NCBI GenBank assembly: GCA_947460915.1
Contig: CANHKJ010000038.1
Span: forward strand, 1-16,367
From: Verrucomicrobiia bacterium
Lineage (GTDB): Bacteria; Verrucomicrobiota; Verrucomicrobiia; Verrucomicrobiales; Akkermansiaceae
Length of the DNA stretch: 16,367 bases
Direction of reading: 5' to 3'
In this document: piece by piece, positions 1-7,620 of the stretch
Position numbering within the stretch: position 1 is the stretch's first letter
How the letters are laid out: every line of letters begins with the position of its first letter
Notes under the pieces: model-generated
Databases searched by the model: none
Seen by the model: only the letters and a program-made list of their open reading frames with translations
What the model was told of the DNA's origin: nothing
Position numbers and translations under genes: made by a program

Positions 1-755
1 CAAGCGTTCGCTTTTTTCGTGCCGACTTTTTGGTATTGGAATTCGGAGTTCTCAGCAAACCAAGCGTAGTCGCCCATTTTGCTGGCATCATCACCCCAGG
101 AATAAGCTGTCTTCGTTCCAGCACGGCAGGCGTATTCCCACTCGGCTTCAGTGGGCAGTCGGTAAAAATGTCCGGTCTGCGCGCTGAGCCATTGGCAGAA
201 CTGGTTCGCTGCATGTTGGGTGACACCGACGGCGGGAAACTCTTTGGAGTAACCATCACCCATCGAGAAATGCATCGGCACGTAAGGTGGAGTGGGCTGA
301 GTGACGGTATCGACTAACACTTCGCCGTCTTTGATCTCGGGAGCCTCAGAGGTGGTGAGGTTCGAGTCGCGATTGAGCGTGCCGTCTTTGTTACGGTTCT
401 TGCCGTTTTCCATGAAGGGACGGTAAAAGTTCCAGGTGGTTTCGACTTTCGCCATCCAGAACGCGTCAACTTTCACACTATGCTGCGGGCCTTCGTCGGC
501 TTCGCGTTTCTCTTCTTTGTCGGGCGAGCCTATGAGGAATTCACCAGCGGGAATCGGCAAGAGTTCGATTTCAGCATTTTCCGCGAGAGCGACTTTGTCG
601 GCGTAGGGTTTCATGTCCTTTGCTTCGAGGTCGGCATTTTTTTTGATCAATTCGTAGATGGCCTTGGTGGTGGGAAGCACATGCGCGTTAGGCAAGGTTT
701 CTTCGGCAATTACGATAGAACTAGTAGCAAGAATGGCGGTGGTGATGCGGATCAT
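1..755 (-). CDS. Secreted formylglycine-generating-enzyme (sulfatase-modifying factor) domain protein, C-terminus cut off by window
   Basis: The visible part is 251 codons, reading from ATG at 755 down to the window edge with no stop. Residues 1-17 form a short Sec signal peptide (hydrophobic ATSSIVIA followed by EE), so the protein is probably exported. The FGE-sulfatase fold begins near residue 64 with the hallmark IPAGEFLIGS (68-77). It continues with FPAVGVTQHAANQFCQWLSA (173-192) and RLPTEAEWEYACRAG (199-213). The last visible residues, VGTKKANA, are where family members normally run into the WGLYDMHGN-type segment, so about a third of the domain is missing. True FGEs oxidise a sulfatase cysteine to formylglycine, but many bacterial proteins with this fold have other or unknown roles. 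No sulfatase lies in the window, and the active-site cysteines near the C-terminus cannot be checked. It lies 99 bases downstream of the oxidoreductase on the same strand and may be co-transcribed with it. There is no Shine-Dalgarno sequence; GATTAT lies 7 bases before the ATG. Confidence 0.88.
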   Translation of the reverse strand, partial: MIRITTAILATSSIVIAEETLPNAHVLPTTKAIYELIKKNADLEAKDMKPYADKVALAENAEIELLPIPAGEFLIGSPDKEEKREADEGPQHSVKVDAFWMAKVETTWNFYRPFMENGKNRNKDGTLNRDSNLTTSEAPEIKDGEVLVDTVTQPTPPYVPMHFSMGDGYSKEFPAVGVTQHAANQFCQWLSAQTGHFYRLPTEAEWEYACRAGTKTAYSWGDDASKMGDYAWFAENSEFQYQKVGTKKANA

Positions 756-796
756 GGATGAGATAATCGTTAGTGTGAGAGGGATAGATTTCTCTG

Positions 797-823
797 CGGC
801 AACAGAGTGCGATTCTGTTGCCG
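797..823 (-). other. 10-bp perfect hairpin between oxidoreductase and FGE-domain genes
   Basis: CGGCAACAGA (797-806) and TCTGTTGCCG (814-823) are exact inverted repeats around a 7-base loop. Read on the minus strand, it lies between the oxidoreductase stop and the next gene. No T-run follows on either strand, so it is not a standard intrinsic terminator. It may be a processing or stabilising structure, or a protein site. Confidence 0.55.
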
Positions 824-839
824 TCGAGAAATGAACATA

Positions 840-853
840 CGCCGAAAACGGCG
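840..853 (-). other. Short GC hairpin directly after the oxidoreductase stop codon
   Basis: CGCCG (840-844) and CGGCG (849-853) pair around a four-base loop (TTTT on the minus strand). The hairpin begins one base after the TAA of the minus-strand oxidoreductase. With the second hairpin at 797-823 it forms a tandem pair. There is no T-tract, so a terminator or mRNA 3'-end stabiliser role is only a guess. Confidence 0.45.
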
Positions 854-854
854 A

Positions 855-2132
855 TTAGGCAAGTTTGTAGGTGCCGGGAACGGGGATGGTCGCGGAGGGA
901 TGCTTGTCGGCGAACTGCAAGCTATCGGGTGCGAGGTCTTGCTTCGCGTTCCAGAGTTCAGCCCAGGTGACACGTTGACCCGAATGAGCGGCTTCACGGC
1001 CAAGGATCGCAAGCATGGTGCTATTCGCCATGTATTCACCGGTGTTGAGCGCCTCGCCTTTGCGGATGGCAGCAAACCATTCGTTGTGGCAGACTTGGTA
1101 CATGTTGGTGTTGTCACCGCGGTAGGCCCAGTTGATTTTTCCGCTAGGATCTTTGGTGAGAACGCGATCAGGAGCTTCCATGACGCCTTTTTCACAAAGC
1201 ACGCGGTCTTTGACCTCGCTGAAGGAATTGGCGAATTGGCGTTGGTTGATGTGACAGAATACTTCGTTCGGATACTCGAAGGTGACTTCATAGTGATCCC
1301 AGACGTTACCGTCATCGTTGCGTTGGGCGCGACCGCCACCGCCTCGTGCGGCGATCGGTTCGACATCGTTCATCGCCCATGCGATTTTATCGACCGTATG
1401 GATCGCTTGCTCTAACAAAGGTCCGCCGGCGAGCCACTCGTGACCCATCCAGTTGCGGATTTGCCACTCGACATCGCCCCATGCGGGATTGCGATCGTTG
1501 ACGGAGGTGGTAGGCTTTGGCACTCCGCCCATGTAGGTGCCGTAAACGGAAATCACGCGGCCAAGCTCTCCTGCGTGGACTTTCCCATAGCCAGCGCGGG
1601 TGTTCGGCGAGAAGCGCCAGCAGAAACCATGTTGCAGCGTGAGATTTTTCTCCTTGGCGATGCGAGCGGACTCGAGCACCGATTTCACGCCAGCGACGTC
1701 AACTGCCATCGGTTTTTCGGCAAACACATGCTTGCCTGCTTCAACGGCAGCGCGCAGATGCATCGGACGGAATCCTGGAGGAGTGGCCAAAAGCACTACG
1801 TCCACACCGCTGGCGAGAACTTTTTGGTAGGCATCGAGCCCTGAAAACTGACGCGCTTCTGGCACATCAACTTTGGCTCCGAACGATTTCAGGTTGTTCA
1901 GGCTGTTTTGGATTTGGCTGGAAAACGCATCACCGATGGCCCACAAGACCACATTAGGATCAGCGGAAAGCGCTTGCGTAGCGGCGCCTGTACCACGACC
2001 ACCGCAACCGATGAGACCAATTTTCAGTTTCGCTTGATTGCCTTGGGCGCGAAGTATCGTGGGGAAGCCAGCAATAAGAGTCGCGGCAGTAGCGGTTTGG
2101 AGGATGTTTCTGCGAGTTGGTAATGAATTCAT
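855..2132 (-). CDS. Tat-exported Gfo/Idh/MocA-family NAD(P)-dependent oxidoreductase
   Basis: This is a full-length 425-residue protein. The N-terminus carries a twin-arginine signal (TRRNILQ at 6-12, then a hydrophobic stretch to about residue 29), so it is probably exported folded with its cofactor already bound. The Rossmann nucleotide motif GLIGCGGRGTG is at 39-49, and the family EKP motif is at 139-141 within HVFAEKPMAVDVAG. A C-terminal substrate-binding domain follows. Family members oxidise or reduce sugars and cyclitols, for example inositol dehydrogenase or glucose-fructose oxidoreductase; the substrate cannot be read from the sequence. It is divergent from a Tat-exported sugar isomerase-like TIM barrel 124 bases away, and these two families are often paired in sugar or 3-keto-sugar metabolism. 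The start is the ATG just before the Tat motif. There is no Shine-Dalgarno sequence. Confidence 0.93.
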   Translation of the reverse strand: MNSLPTRRNILQTATAATLIAGFPTILRAQGNQAKLKIGLIGCGGRGTGAATQALSADPNVVLWAIGDAFSSQIQNSLNNLKSFGAKVDVPEARQFSGLDAYQKVLASGVDVVLLATPPGFRPMHLRAAVEAGKHVFAEKPMAVDVAGVKSVLESARIAKEKNLTLQHGFCWRFSPNTRAGYGKVHAGELGRVISVYGTYMGGVPKPTTSVNDRNPAWGDVEWQIRNWMGHEWLAGGPLLEQAIHTVDKIAWAMNDVEPIAARGGGGRAQRNDDGNVWDHYEVTFEYPNEVFCHINQRQFANSFSEVKDRVLCEKGVMEAPDRVLTKDPSGKINWAYRGDNTNMYQVCHNEWFAAIRKGEALNTGEYMANSTMLAILGREAAHSGQRVTWAELWNAKQDLAPDSLQFADKHPSATIPVPGTYKLA

Positions 2133-2188
2133 AGGCTGATTGCGATTGTCATGAAGTTTTACACAGAGTCGAGCAGAAATCTTTCAAA

Positions 2189-2217
2189 TCGATAGCGTAA
2201 AATCCTCATTTTTTCAA
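2189..2217 (-). promoter_or_regulatory. Candidate sigma70-like promoter for the Gfo/Idh/MocA gene
   Basis: On the minus strand TTGAAA (2217-2212) and TATCGA (2194-2189) are separated by 17 bases. The -35 is good and the -10 is weak. Transcription would begin about 50 bases before the start codon at 2132. This is motif matching only. Confidence 0.3.
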
Positions 2218-2218
2218 T

Positions 2219-2228
2219 GAAAGCTTTC
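2219..2228. promoter_or_regulatory. Perfect 10-bp palindrome GAAAGCTTTC in the divergent intergenic region
   Basis: GAAAGCTTTC is its own reverse complement. It sits between the two divergent sugar-enzyme genes, just upstream of the minus-strand -35 candidate and about 30 bases before the start of the plus-strand gene. Its shape resembles half-site arrangements bound by LacI/GalR-type repressors, but it lacks their usual central CG. An operator shared by both genes is possible. Confidence 0.3.
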
Positions 2229-2256
2229 TTAGCTGTGTTACGTATTGGGTCAAACA

Positions 2257-3156
2257 ATGCAATCTACAAGTCGCCGTAAATTCCTCCAAACTTCCGCTTT
2301 TGCAGCACTAAACGCAGGCTCTTTCCTGAAAGCACAGGTTGCAACCAGCTCTCCGATCAAACTCGCTCTGAAGTATAATATGGTCAACTTCGATGCCGAT
2401 TTGGCGAAGAGTTTCGCGATCCTCAAGGAAATCGGTTACGATGGCGTGGAACTGGATGCTCCCGGTGGTCAAAATAAGGTCGAAGCCCTCGCTGCCTCGA
2501 AATCCACGGGCTTACCGATTCATGGCGTTGTCGATTCGATCCACTGGAGCACACGTTTGTCCGACCCAGATGAAGCTGTGCGCGAAAAGGCCCTCGAAGG
2601 CCTGCTCACAGCCATTCGTGAATCTCATTCGGTCGGGGGCACCAGCGTTCTGTTAGTGCCGGCTGTCGTCGATGACACAACCACGCATGATCAGGCATGG
2701 GAGCGCTCGATCGCACAGATCCGCAAGGCTTTGCCACTAGCGAAGGAGCTCAACATTCACATCCTCATCGAAAACGTCTGGAACCAATTTCTTTACGACC
2801 CGAAAGGCAACAACATGCAGGATGCGAAGTTGCTCTGCGATTACATCGATGAAATCAACTCGCCACTCGTGGGTTCCTATTTCGACATCGGCAATCATCA
2901 AAAATTCGGCAAGCCCGCTGAGTGGATCACGCAATTAGGCAAGCGCATCGTCAAGCTCGATGTCAAAGATTGGGGCATGAACGGTGGATTCGGCAAGATT
3001 GGCGAAGGTGATGTCGCCTGGGCCGATGTGCGTGCAGCATTGAAACAAATCAACTACAAGGGATGGGCGACCGCTGAAGTGGCAGGTGGCAATCGCGAAG
3101 TTTGTGCGGAAATTTTAGCGCAGATGAAAAAGCACCTGCTAGGACAAGGCGCGTAA
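2257..3156 (+). CDS. Tat-exported sugar phosphate isomerase/epimerase-like TIM-barrel protein
   Basis: This 299-residue protein begins with a twin-arginine signal (SRRKFLQTSAF, residues 5-15) leading to a cleavage region around FLKAQ, so it is predicted to be exported. The rest matches the xylose-isomerase-like TIM barrel (AP endonuclease 2 superfamily). It has the usual metal-site segments: HILIENVWN (glutamate), GSYFDIGNHQKFG (Asp and His), VKLDVKDWG, GEGDVAWADV and ATAEVAGG (C-terminal glutamate). Family members isomerise or epimerise sugars and cyclitols or act on 3-keto-sugars; the substrate is unknown. It is divergently paired with a Tat-exported Gfo/Idh/MocA oxidoreductase, which suggests a shared periplasmic sugar pathway. 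The ATG at 2257 is preferred over an in-frame TTG at 2245, because it gives a compact Tat N-region and there is no ribosome-binding site for either. Confidence 0.9.
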   Translation: MQSTSRRKFLQTSAFAALNAGSFLKAQVATSSPIKLALKYNMVNFDADLAKSFAILKEIGYDGVELDAPGGQNKVEALAASKSTGLPIHGVVDSIHWSTRLSDPDEAVREKALEGLLTAIRESHSVGGTSVLLVPAVVDDTTTHDQAWERSIAQIRKALPLAKELNIHILIENVWNQFLYDPKGNNMQDAKLLCDYIDEINSPLVGSYFDIGNHQKFGKPAEWITQLGKRIVKLDVKDWGMNGGFGKIGEGDVAWADVRAALKQINYKGWATAEVAGGNREVCAEILAQMKKHLLGQGA

Positions 3157-3177
3157 TTATGATCAATGATTTCTGGC

Positions 3178-3207
3178 TAGACAGTCTGCGCCACTCCTAT
3201 GTATGCT
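3178..3207 (+). promoter_or_regulatory. Candidate promoter giving a leaderless mRNA for the TraB/GumN gene
   Basis: TAGACA (3178-3183) and TATGCT (3202-3207) are 18 bases apart. Exactly 7 bases follow before ATG 3215, where transcription would be expected to begin. If real, the ATG at 3203 lies inside the -10 box and cannot be the start. Confidence 0.4.
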
Positions 3208-3214
3208 TACTGCT

Positions 3215-4147
3215 ATGCAATCGTTAATCAGTTTTTTTGCTATCGTCGCCCTCGCAATCTTGCCGCAGTTGGTCTTCTCTGAGGAAGCCCCCACTCATCC
3301 GGTGAAACCCTTGCTTTGGAAAATCGAGGGCAAAGGGCTCAGCAAGCCAAGTTACTTGTTCGGAACCATCCATTTGGGAAGTGGACCGCTTGCCAAGCTT
3401 CATCCCGCAGCGGAGGCTGCGTTTGAGCAGTCAGACGTGCTCTACACAGAAATTCCATTTGATCAAAAAACGCAGTTGGGAGCGACACGCCTACTGCTGC
3501 GCAATGGTCAAAAAACTCTCGTTCAGTCGATTGGAGAGAAATTGAAAAATCGGCTCGATGAGGAACTCGCAGCCATCAATCCTCAGCTTGATTCCGAACC
3601 ATTTCAATCCCTCAAAACCTGGGCCGTGGCTGCGACTTTACCAATGCTCAAAGCGCAGATCGGTGGAGAGCAAGCCATGGATGGCACTCTTTGGCAACGC
3701 GCGGAAGCAGATGAGAAAAAAACCGACAGCATCGAAACCGTGGAAAGCCAACTGGGCGTGTTTGATGCCTTCAATGAAGAGGAGCAAATCATCATGCTCT
3801 CAGAAACGCTCAAGATGATGAAAGAAGATCGTCTCGCAAAAAAAGATTCCATGCAGGAATTGATCGACGCCTATGTAACGGGAGATTTGCAATCACTGCA
3901 AAAAACGCTGGATAAATCACTCGATGAAATGCGCAAAGGTGAGCACAAAGAATTAGGCGAACGTTTTTACAAAAAACTTCTCACCGACCGCGATGCGAGC
4001 ATGGCGGAAGTGATCGTAAAAAAATTGGCCAATTCCCCCGGTGACTGTCATTTTTTTGCGGCAGGAGCAGCTCATTTTGCTGGTGACAAAAGCATCCGTG
4101 CGCACTTAGAAAAAGCTGGATACAAAATCACCCGCATCGAAAAATAG
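3215..4147 (+). CDS. Secreted TraB/PrgY/GumN-family protein
   Basis: This is a 310-residue protein with a clear Sec signal peptide (MQSLISFFAIVALAILPQL, then VFSEE). The mature part opens with the family's diagnostic segment, SYLFGTIHLGSGPL, followed by LHPAAEAAFEQSDVLYTEI. It ends with the conserved FFAAGAAHFAGDKSIRAHLE and GYKITRI. TraB/GumN proteins are thought to be metal-dependent, peptidase-like (Tiki-related) proteins; in bacteria their substrates are largely unknown, and the GumN name comes only from its place in the xanthan locus. The middle is rich in Lys and Glu and predicted helical. It stands 58 bases after the TIM-barrel gene and may have its own promoter. An in-frame ATG at 3203 adds four residues, but it overlaps the -10-like TATGCT. 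Confidence 0.88.
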   Translation: MQSLISFFAIVALAILPQLVFSEEAPTHPVKPLLWKIEGKGLSKPSYLFGTIHLGSGPLAKLHPAAEAAFEQSDVLYTEIPFDQKTQLGATRLLLRNGQKTLVQSIGEKLKNRLDEELAAINPQLDSEPFQSLKTWAVAATLPMLKAQIGGEQAMDGTLWQRAEADEKKTDSIETVESQLGVFDAFNEEEQIIMLSETLKMMKEDRLAKKDSMQELIDAYVTGDLQSLQKTLDKSLDEMRKGEHKELGERFYKKLLTDRDASMAEVIVKKLANSPGDCHFFAAGAAHFAGDKSIRAHLEKAGYKITRIEK

Positions 4148-4269
4148 GAAAATTCCATAATCCTCGAATTGAAGATCTTACTGAAGATTTGCCCTCGTTG
4201 TAGATTTTCCTGAGAAAAAACATCGTTCTTTACGCTCGTGCCCTGCTGTGCTTGGCTATGCCTGCCATC

Positions 4270-5181
4270 ATGCGCTGCTTTTACTCACAAGAATTCGAAC
4301 TGACTCTGCCATCGGGCCATCCTTTTCCGATGGAAAAATATCGTGTCTCCAAGGATATGTTGCTGGAAAGTGGCATAATCTTACCCGAGGATATTATCGA
4401 AGTGCGTATTGCCGACTCGCACATTCTTCAGCGTGTGCACGACCAAGATTACGTCAATCGCATTTACAGCTGCGCCATTGATCGCAAAGAAGAAATGCGT
4501 CTCGGTTTGCCGGTGACGCCACAGCTTTATACGCGCAGTGCGACCGAGGTGGAAGCCACTCGATTGACTTGCCGAGCAGCCCTCGAAGAAGGTGTCGCCG
4601 TTTGTCTTGCTGGCGGCATGCATCACGCATTTCGCGAACATGGCGAGGGCTATTGTGTTTTTAACGACGTCGCTGCCGCCATTCGCGATTTGCAAGACTG
4701 GAAGCCAAATATAAAGATCATGGTGGTCGATACCGATGCTCATCAGGGCAATGGCACTAATGCCATCCTCGAGAGCGATCCTCGAATTTTTACGTATTCT
4801 ATCCATGTCGGCAACGCCGAGAACCGCAAATTCAACGGCTCGATGGACGTCGAAACCGTTCGCTACGTCGAGGGTGAGATGTATTTGAAACAACTCTTTT
4901 CCACGCTCGCCGCAGCGCTCGATACCTTCGTGCCGGATTTGGTAATCTGGATCGCTGGTGCGGACAATCATCGCAATGACCGCTTTGGTCAAATGATGCT
5001 CTCGCTGAAGGATCTGCAACGCCGTGATGAAATCTTGCTCAAAGCATTCATTCGCAATCGCATTCCTGTAGCGGTGCTCTATGGTGGTGGGTACAATCGA
5101 CAAGCGGAATTCACCGCAAAGATTCATCGCAACACCGTAGCGATGGCGAAAAAAATTGCGACAGAGTTTCGTGGTCTATAA
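4270..5181 (+). CDS. Histone deacetylase-superfamily (class II HDAC/acetylpolyamine amidohydrolase-like) zinc hydrolase
   Basis: This 303-residue, probably cytoplasmic enzyme has the full arginase/deacetylase fold and active site. It carries the His pair in GGMHHAF (His118, His119), DTDAHQGNGT (Asp156 and His158 as zinc ligands), IAGAD (Asp232, third zinc ligand) and the transition-state tyrosine in GGGY (Tyr275). The opening LPSGHPFPMEKYR is typical of bacterial members such as acetoin-utilisation-type and HDAC-like amidohydrolases. Known members remove acetyl groups from lysines, polyamines or small amides; the substrate here is not known. The start at 4270 gives the N-terminus expected from relatives. 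In-frame TTG 4252 and ATG 4258 are alternatives, but TATGCC at 4257-4262 could be the -10 box. The 14-base gap to the next gene suggests co-transcription, although that gene also has its own TATAAT. Confidence 0.9.
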   Translation: MRCFYSQEFELTLPSGHPFPMEKYRVSKDMLLESGIILPEDIIEVRIADSHILQRVHDQDYVNRIYSCAIDRKEEMRLGLPVTPQLYTRSATEVEATRLTCRAALEEGVAVCLAGGMHHAFREHGEGYCVFNDVAAAIRDLQDWKPNIKIMVVDTDAHQGNGTNAILESDPRIFTYSIHVGNAENRKFNGSMDVETVRYVEGEMYLKQLFSTLAAALDTFVPDLVIWIAGADNHRNDRFGQMMLSLKDLQRRDEILLKAFIRNRIPVAVLYGGGYNRQAEFTAKIHRNTVAMAKKIATEFRGL

Positions 5182-5182
5182 T
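5177..5182 (+). promoter_or_regulatory. Consensus TATAAT -10 box overlapping the deacetylase stop codon
   Basis: TATAAT lies 13 bases before the ATG of the pantoate-pathway gene and overlaps the TAA of the preceding gene. TTGCGA at 5156-5161 is the nearest -35 candidate, with a short 15-base spacer. It would give a leader of about 6 bases. The overlap with a stop codon could be coincidental. Confidence 0.25.
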
Positions 5183-5195
5183 CTCAGATTTTAAC

Positions 5196-6113
5196 ATGTT
5201 TCAACCAACTACTATCGCCATCGTAGGTTCTGGTGCCATCGGATTGTATTATGGTGGTCGCCTTGCCGAGGCAGGGCATCGGGTGACGTTTTTGTTGCGC
5301 AGTGATTACGATGCTGTGCGTGAGCAGGGATTGCGTTGCGAAAGTGTCCATGGTAATTTTCATTTATCAGAGGTATCCATCGCGCGCGATTCGGCAGAGA
5401 TTGGCCCCGTTGATTTGGTAATTGTGGCATGGAAGGCGACAAGCAATCATTTGTTAGAAAAAATTCTACCACCTCTGTTGAATGAAAAAACGCAGGTGCT
5501 AACCTTGCAGAATGGACTGGGCAATTGTGAAGCAATCGCGGCGATCACAGGTCCCGAGCGAGTGATGGCGGCCTTATGTTTTGTGTGCATCAATCGCATC
5601 GCGCCTGGCACCATCGTCCACACGGCTGGCGGACGGATGGCGATTGGCGAATTTTTGCCTGATGCATCGGGTCGCAAAGAGGGCGTGGCGAAACTTTTTT
5701 CGTCGGCAAAAATCGATACCGCCGTCGAAGAAAACGTCGAGGAAGCAGTGTGGAAAAAACTTTTGTGGAATGTGCCTTTCAATGGCCTCTCGATCGCTGA
5801 AGGCGGCAAGACAACGGATCAATTGCTGGCGGACAATGCCATTGTTTTGGAAATGCGCGCGTTGATGACTGAAGTCATCGCGGCAGCAAAAGTCCGCGGA
5901 TTTTTGCTAGATGAAAAATTGATCGACTGGAACATTGATCGTACGCGTCCGATGGGAGCGTATCGACCAAGCAGTCTGATCGATTGGCAAGAAGGTCGCG
6001 AAGTCGAGATCGAAGCGATCTGGGCCGAGCCCTTGCGGAGGGCGGAAGACAAAGGTCTGCACTTACCGCATTTGAGTCGCTTGCTCGCCCGCATTCGCGC
6101 GGCTTGTGCTTGA
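5196..6113 (+). CDS. panE: 2-dehydropantoate 2-reductase (ketopantoate reductase)
   Basis: This 305-residue cytoplasmic enzyme reduces 2-dehydropantoate to pantoate with NADPH in pantothenate and coenzyme A synthesis. The N-terminal Rossmann motif is GSGAIGLYYGGRLAEAGHRV, beginning at residue 11. The LTLQNGLGN segment (about 102-110) is characteristic of the family. The catalytic lysine lies in EAVWKKLLWNVPFNGLS, together with the conserved Asn. The C-terminal substrate-binding part has YRPSSLIDWQEGREVEIEAI, matching the usual S-x-x-x-D...G-R-x-x-E pattern. Length and domain order are normal. Paralogues of this family also act on other 2-keto acids, so the substrate is likely but not proven. 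It follows the deacetylase gene by 14 bases. No Shine-Dalgarno sequence is visible. Confidence 0.87.
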   Translation: MFQPTTIAIVGSGAIGLYYGGRLAEAGHRVTFLLRSDYDAVREQGLRCESVHGNFHLSEVSIARDSAEIGPVDLVIVAWKATSNHLLEKILPPLLNEKTQVLTLQNGLGNCEAIAAITGPERVMAALCFVCINRIAPGTIVHTAGGRMAIGEFLPDASGRKEGVAKLFSSAKIDTAVEENVEEAVWKKLLWNVPFNGLSIAEGGKTTDQLLADNAIVLEMRALMTEVIAAAKVRGFLLDEKLIDWNIDRTRPMGAYRPSSLIDWQEGREVEIEAIWAEPLRRAEDKGLHLPHLSRLLARIRAACA

Positions 6114-6146
6114 TTTTTGTGTGTCCTGCGAGTCACATACTTTTCC

Positions 6147-6174
6147 TTGCACCTGAGTGATTCGGTTCTATGAT
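6147..6174 (+). promoter_or_regulatory. Candidate promoter giving a leaderless alkaline phosphatase mRNA
   Basis: TTGCAC (6147-6152) and TATGAT (6169-6174; 5 of 6 bases match consensus) are 16 bases apart. Seven bases separate the -10 from ATG 6182. I see no obvious Pho box. The upstream in-frame ATG at 6170 lies inside the -10 box. Confidence 0.42.
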
Positions 6175-6181
6175 TTGTCTC

Positions 6182-7606
6182 ATGTTTGACGCAAACAACA
6201 CGAGTTCCAAAAGCAGTCGTCGCGATTGGCTGAAAGCGCTTTCGTTAGGTGGTGCTGCGGCGATGCTGCCATCATGCCAAAAGCCTGAAGCGAAACAAGC
6301 AGGGTCACCTGCGAAGTCGGATCGTGTGCGCGGAATTGTTTTCATGGTGTCCGATGGCATGAGCCCTGGTGTCTTAACGATGGCGCAGGCGTTTTCTCAG
6401 CAAATGCGCAAGCGCGGCACTCATTGGTGGGATTTGATCAATCAGCGATCCTCAGCACGCGGCCTGATGGATACCGCTTCGGCAAATTCGTTAGTGACGG
6501 ATTCTGCCGCTGCTTCCTCGGCATGGGGCGGTGGGCAACGTGTGAAAAATGGCATGATCAATGTCTCGGTCGAAGGCAAAGAAATCACGCCGATTGCCGA
6601 GATTTTGAAGAAAAAAGATGTGCGCATTGGCTTAGTGACAACCGCATCGGTGACGCATGCTACGCCCGCCGGCTTTGCGGCGTCTGTGAAAGAACGCAGC
6701 AATGAAAACTCGGTCGCACAGCAATACTTGAATCGTGTGGACGTGATCCTCGGTGGTGGTTCGCAATTTTTTGACCAGAAAAAACGGAGCGACCGTGCGG
6801 ATTTGTTCGCCGAGTTTGGCAGTGCTGGATACCAAGTGGTCAAGAATCGCCAGGAAATGCTCGATGCCAAAAATGAGAAATTGTTAGGCACATTCGCACC
6901 CAATTACATTCCCTACACCATCGATCGTGAGCAATCTGCTGAGCTCCAAGCGCAGGTGCCAGTATTAGCGGAAATGGCGGAGGCGGCCTTGTCTCGCTTT
7001 TTGTCTTCCGGTAAACCATTTTTGTTGCAGGTGGAGGGAGCACGTATTGACCATGCAGCGCACTTAAACGACATCGGTGCCTTGTTGCGTGAGCAGTTGG
7101 CCTTTGATGATTCTGTAGGCAAGGTGCTTGAGCTTTGCGCAGCCCATCCTGATATTTTGGTGGTAGTAACCTCGGACCATGGCAACGCAAATCCGGGACT
7201 CAACGGCATCGGTCCCAGCTATGGCGAAAGTACTCGCAGCTTTGAAACCATCGCGCGCATGAAGCAATCACACGAAATGCTGTTCGCTACCTGGCGTCAA
7301 AATCCACAACAAAATCTGAATTCTCTCATCAAGAATTCGTTAGGTTTTGCCTTGCATCAAGATGAGGCGCTGTGCCTCGAAGCGGTGCTGACTCGCAAAC
7401 CGATTGTCGAGTGGAATGATCTGCTAGAGAATCCCGAAGGACAACTTGGGCAGTTTGCCGGCAATCATACCGGTGTCGGCTGGACAGGCACCACGCATAC
7501 TTCGGATCCTACCATCGTCACTGCCACAGGTCCACAAGCCGAGCGCTTTTCCGGCATGGTGGTGAATACTGATGTGAACGTGCATTTGCAGGAATTGTTA
7601 GGCTAA
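6182..7606 (+). CDS. Tat-exported alkaline phosphatase
   Basis: This 474-residue protein hydrolyses phosphate monoesters outside the cytoplasm. A twin-arginine signal (SSRRDWLKALSLGG, residues 11-24) is followed by AAAMLPSC. Cys32 resembles a lipobox cysteine, so it may be a Tat lipoprotein, although Pro at -2 is not classic. Active-site motifs of the PhoA-type family are all present: MVSDGMSPG (metal-binding Asp58), TDSAAASSA (nucleophile Ser108), THATPAGFAA, VEGARIDHAAHLND, VVTSDHGN and a late HTGVGWTGTTHT histidine segment. Family length is typical (450-550). The start at 6182 is chosen because a -10-like TATGAT precedes it by 7 bases; the in-frame ATG at 6170 would add MICL. It converges on the kinase gene and shares a bidirectional terminator with it. 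Phosphate control is not evident. Confidence 0.93.
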   Translation: MFDANNTSSKSSRRDWLKALSLGGAAAMLPSCQKPEAKQAGSPAKSDRVRGIVFMVSDGMSPGVLTMAQAFSQQMRKRGTHWWDLINQRSSARGLMDTASANSLVTDSAAASSAWGGGQRVKNGMINVSVEGKEITPIAEILKKKDVRIGLVTTASVTHATPAGFAASVKERSNENSVAQQYLNRVDVILGGGSQFFDQKKRSDRADLFAEFGSAGYQVVKNRQEMLDAKNEKLLGTFAPNYIPYTIDREQSAELQAQVPVLAEMAEAALSRFLSSGKPFLLQVEGARIDHAAHLNDIGALLREQLAFDDSVGKVLELCAAHPDILVVVTSDHGNANPGLNGIGPSYGESTRSFETIARMKQSHEMLFATWRQNPQQNLNSLIKNSLGFALHQDEALCLEAVLTRKPIVEWNDLLENPEGQLGQFAGNHTGVGWTGTTHTSDPTIVTATGPQAERFSGMVVNTDVNVHLQELLG

Positions 7607-7620
7607 AATCCCTCCGCAAT

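Noticed and set aside
807..1415. Plus-strand open frame of about 200 codons over the oxidoreductase gene, and a minus-strand one at 770-1366
   Set aside because: Both overlap the clear Gfo/Idh/MocA gene in other frames, and neither shows family features or a signal.
4381..5127. Long open frame (248 codons) on the minus strand inside the deacetylase gene
   Set aside because: It is antisense to a gene with a complete zinc active site, has no recognisable motif and reflects codon bias of the real gene.
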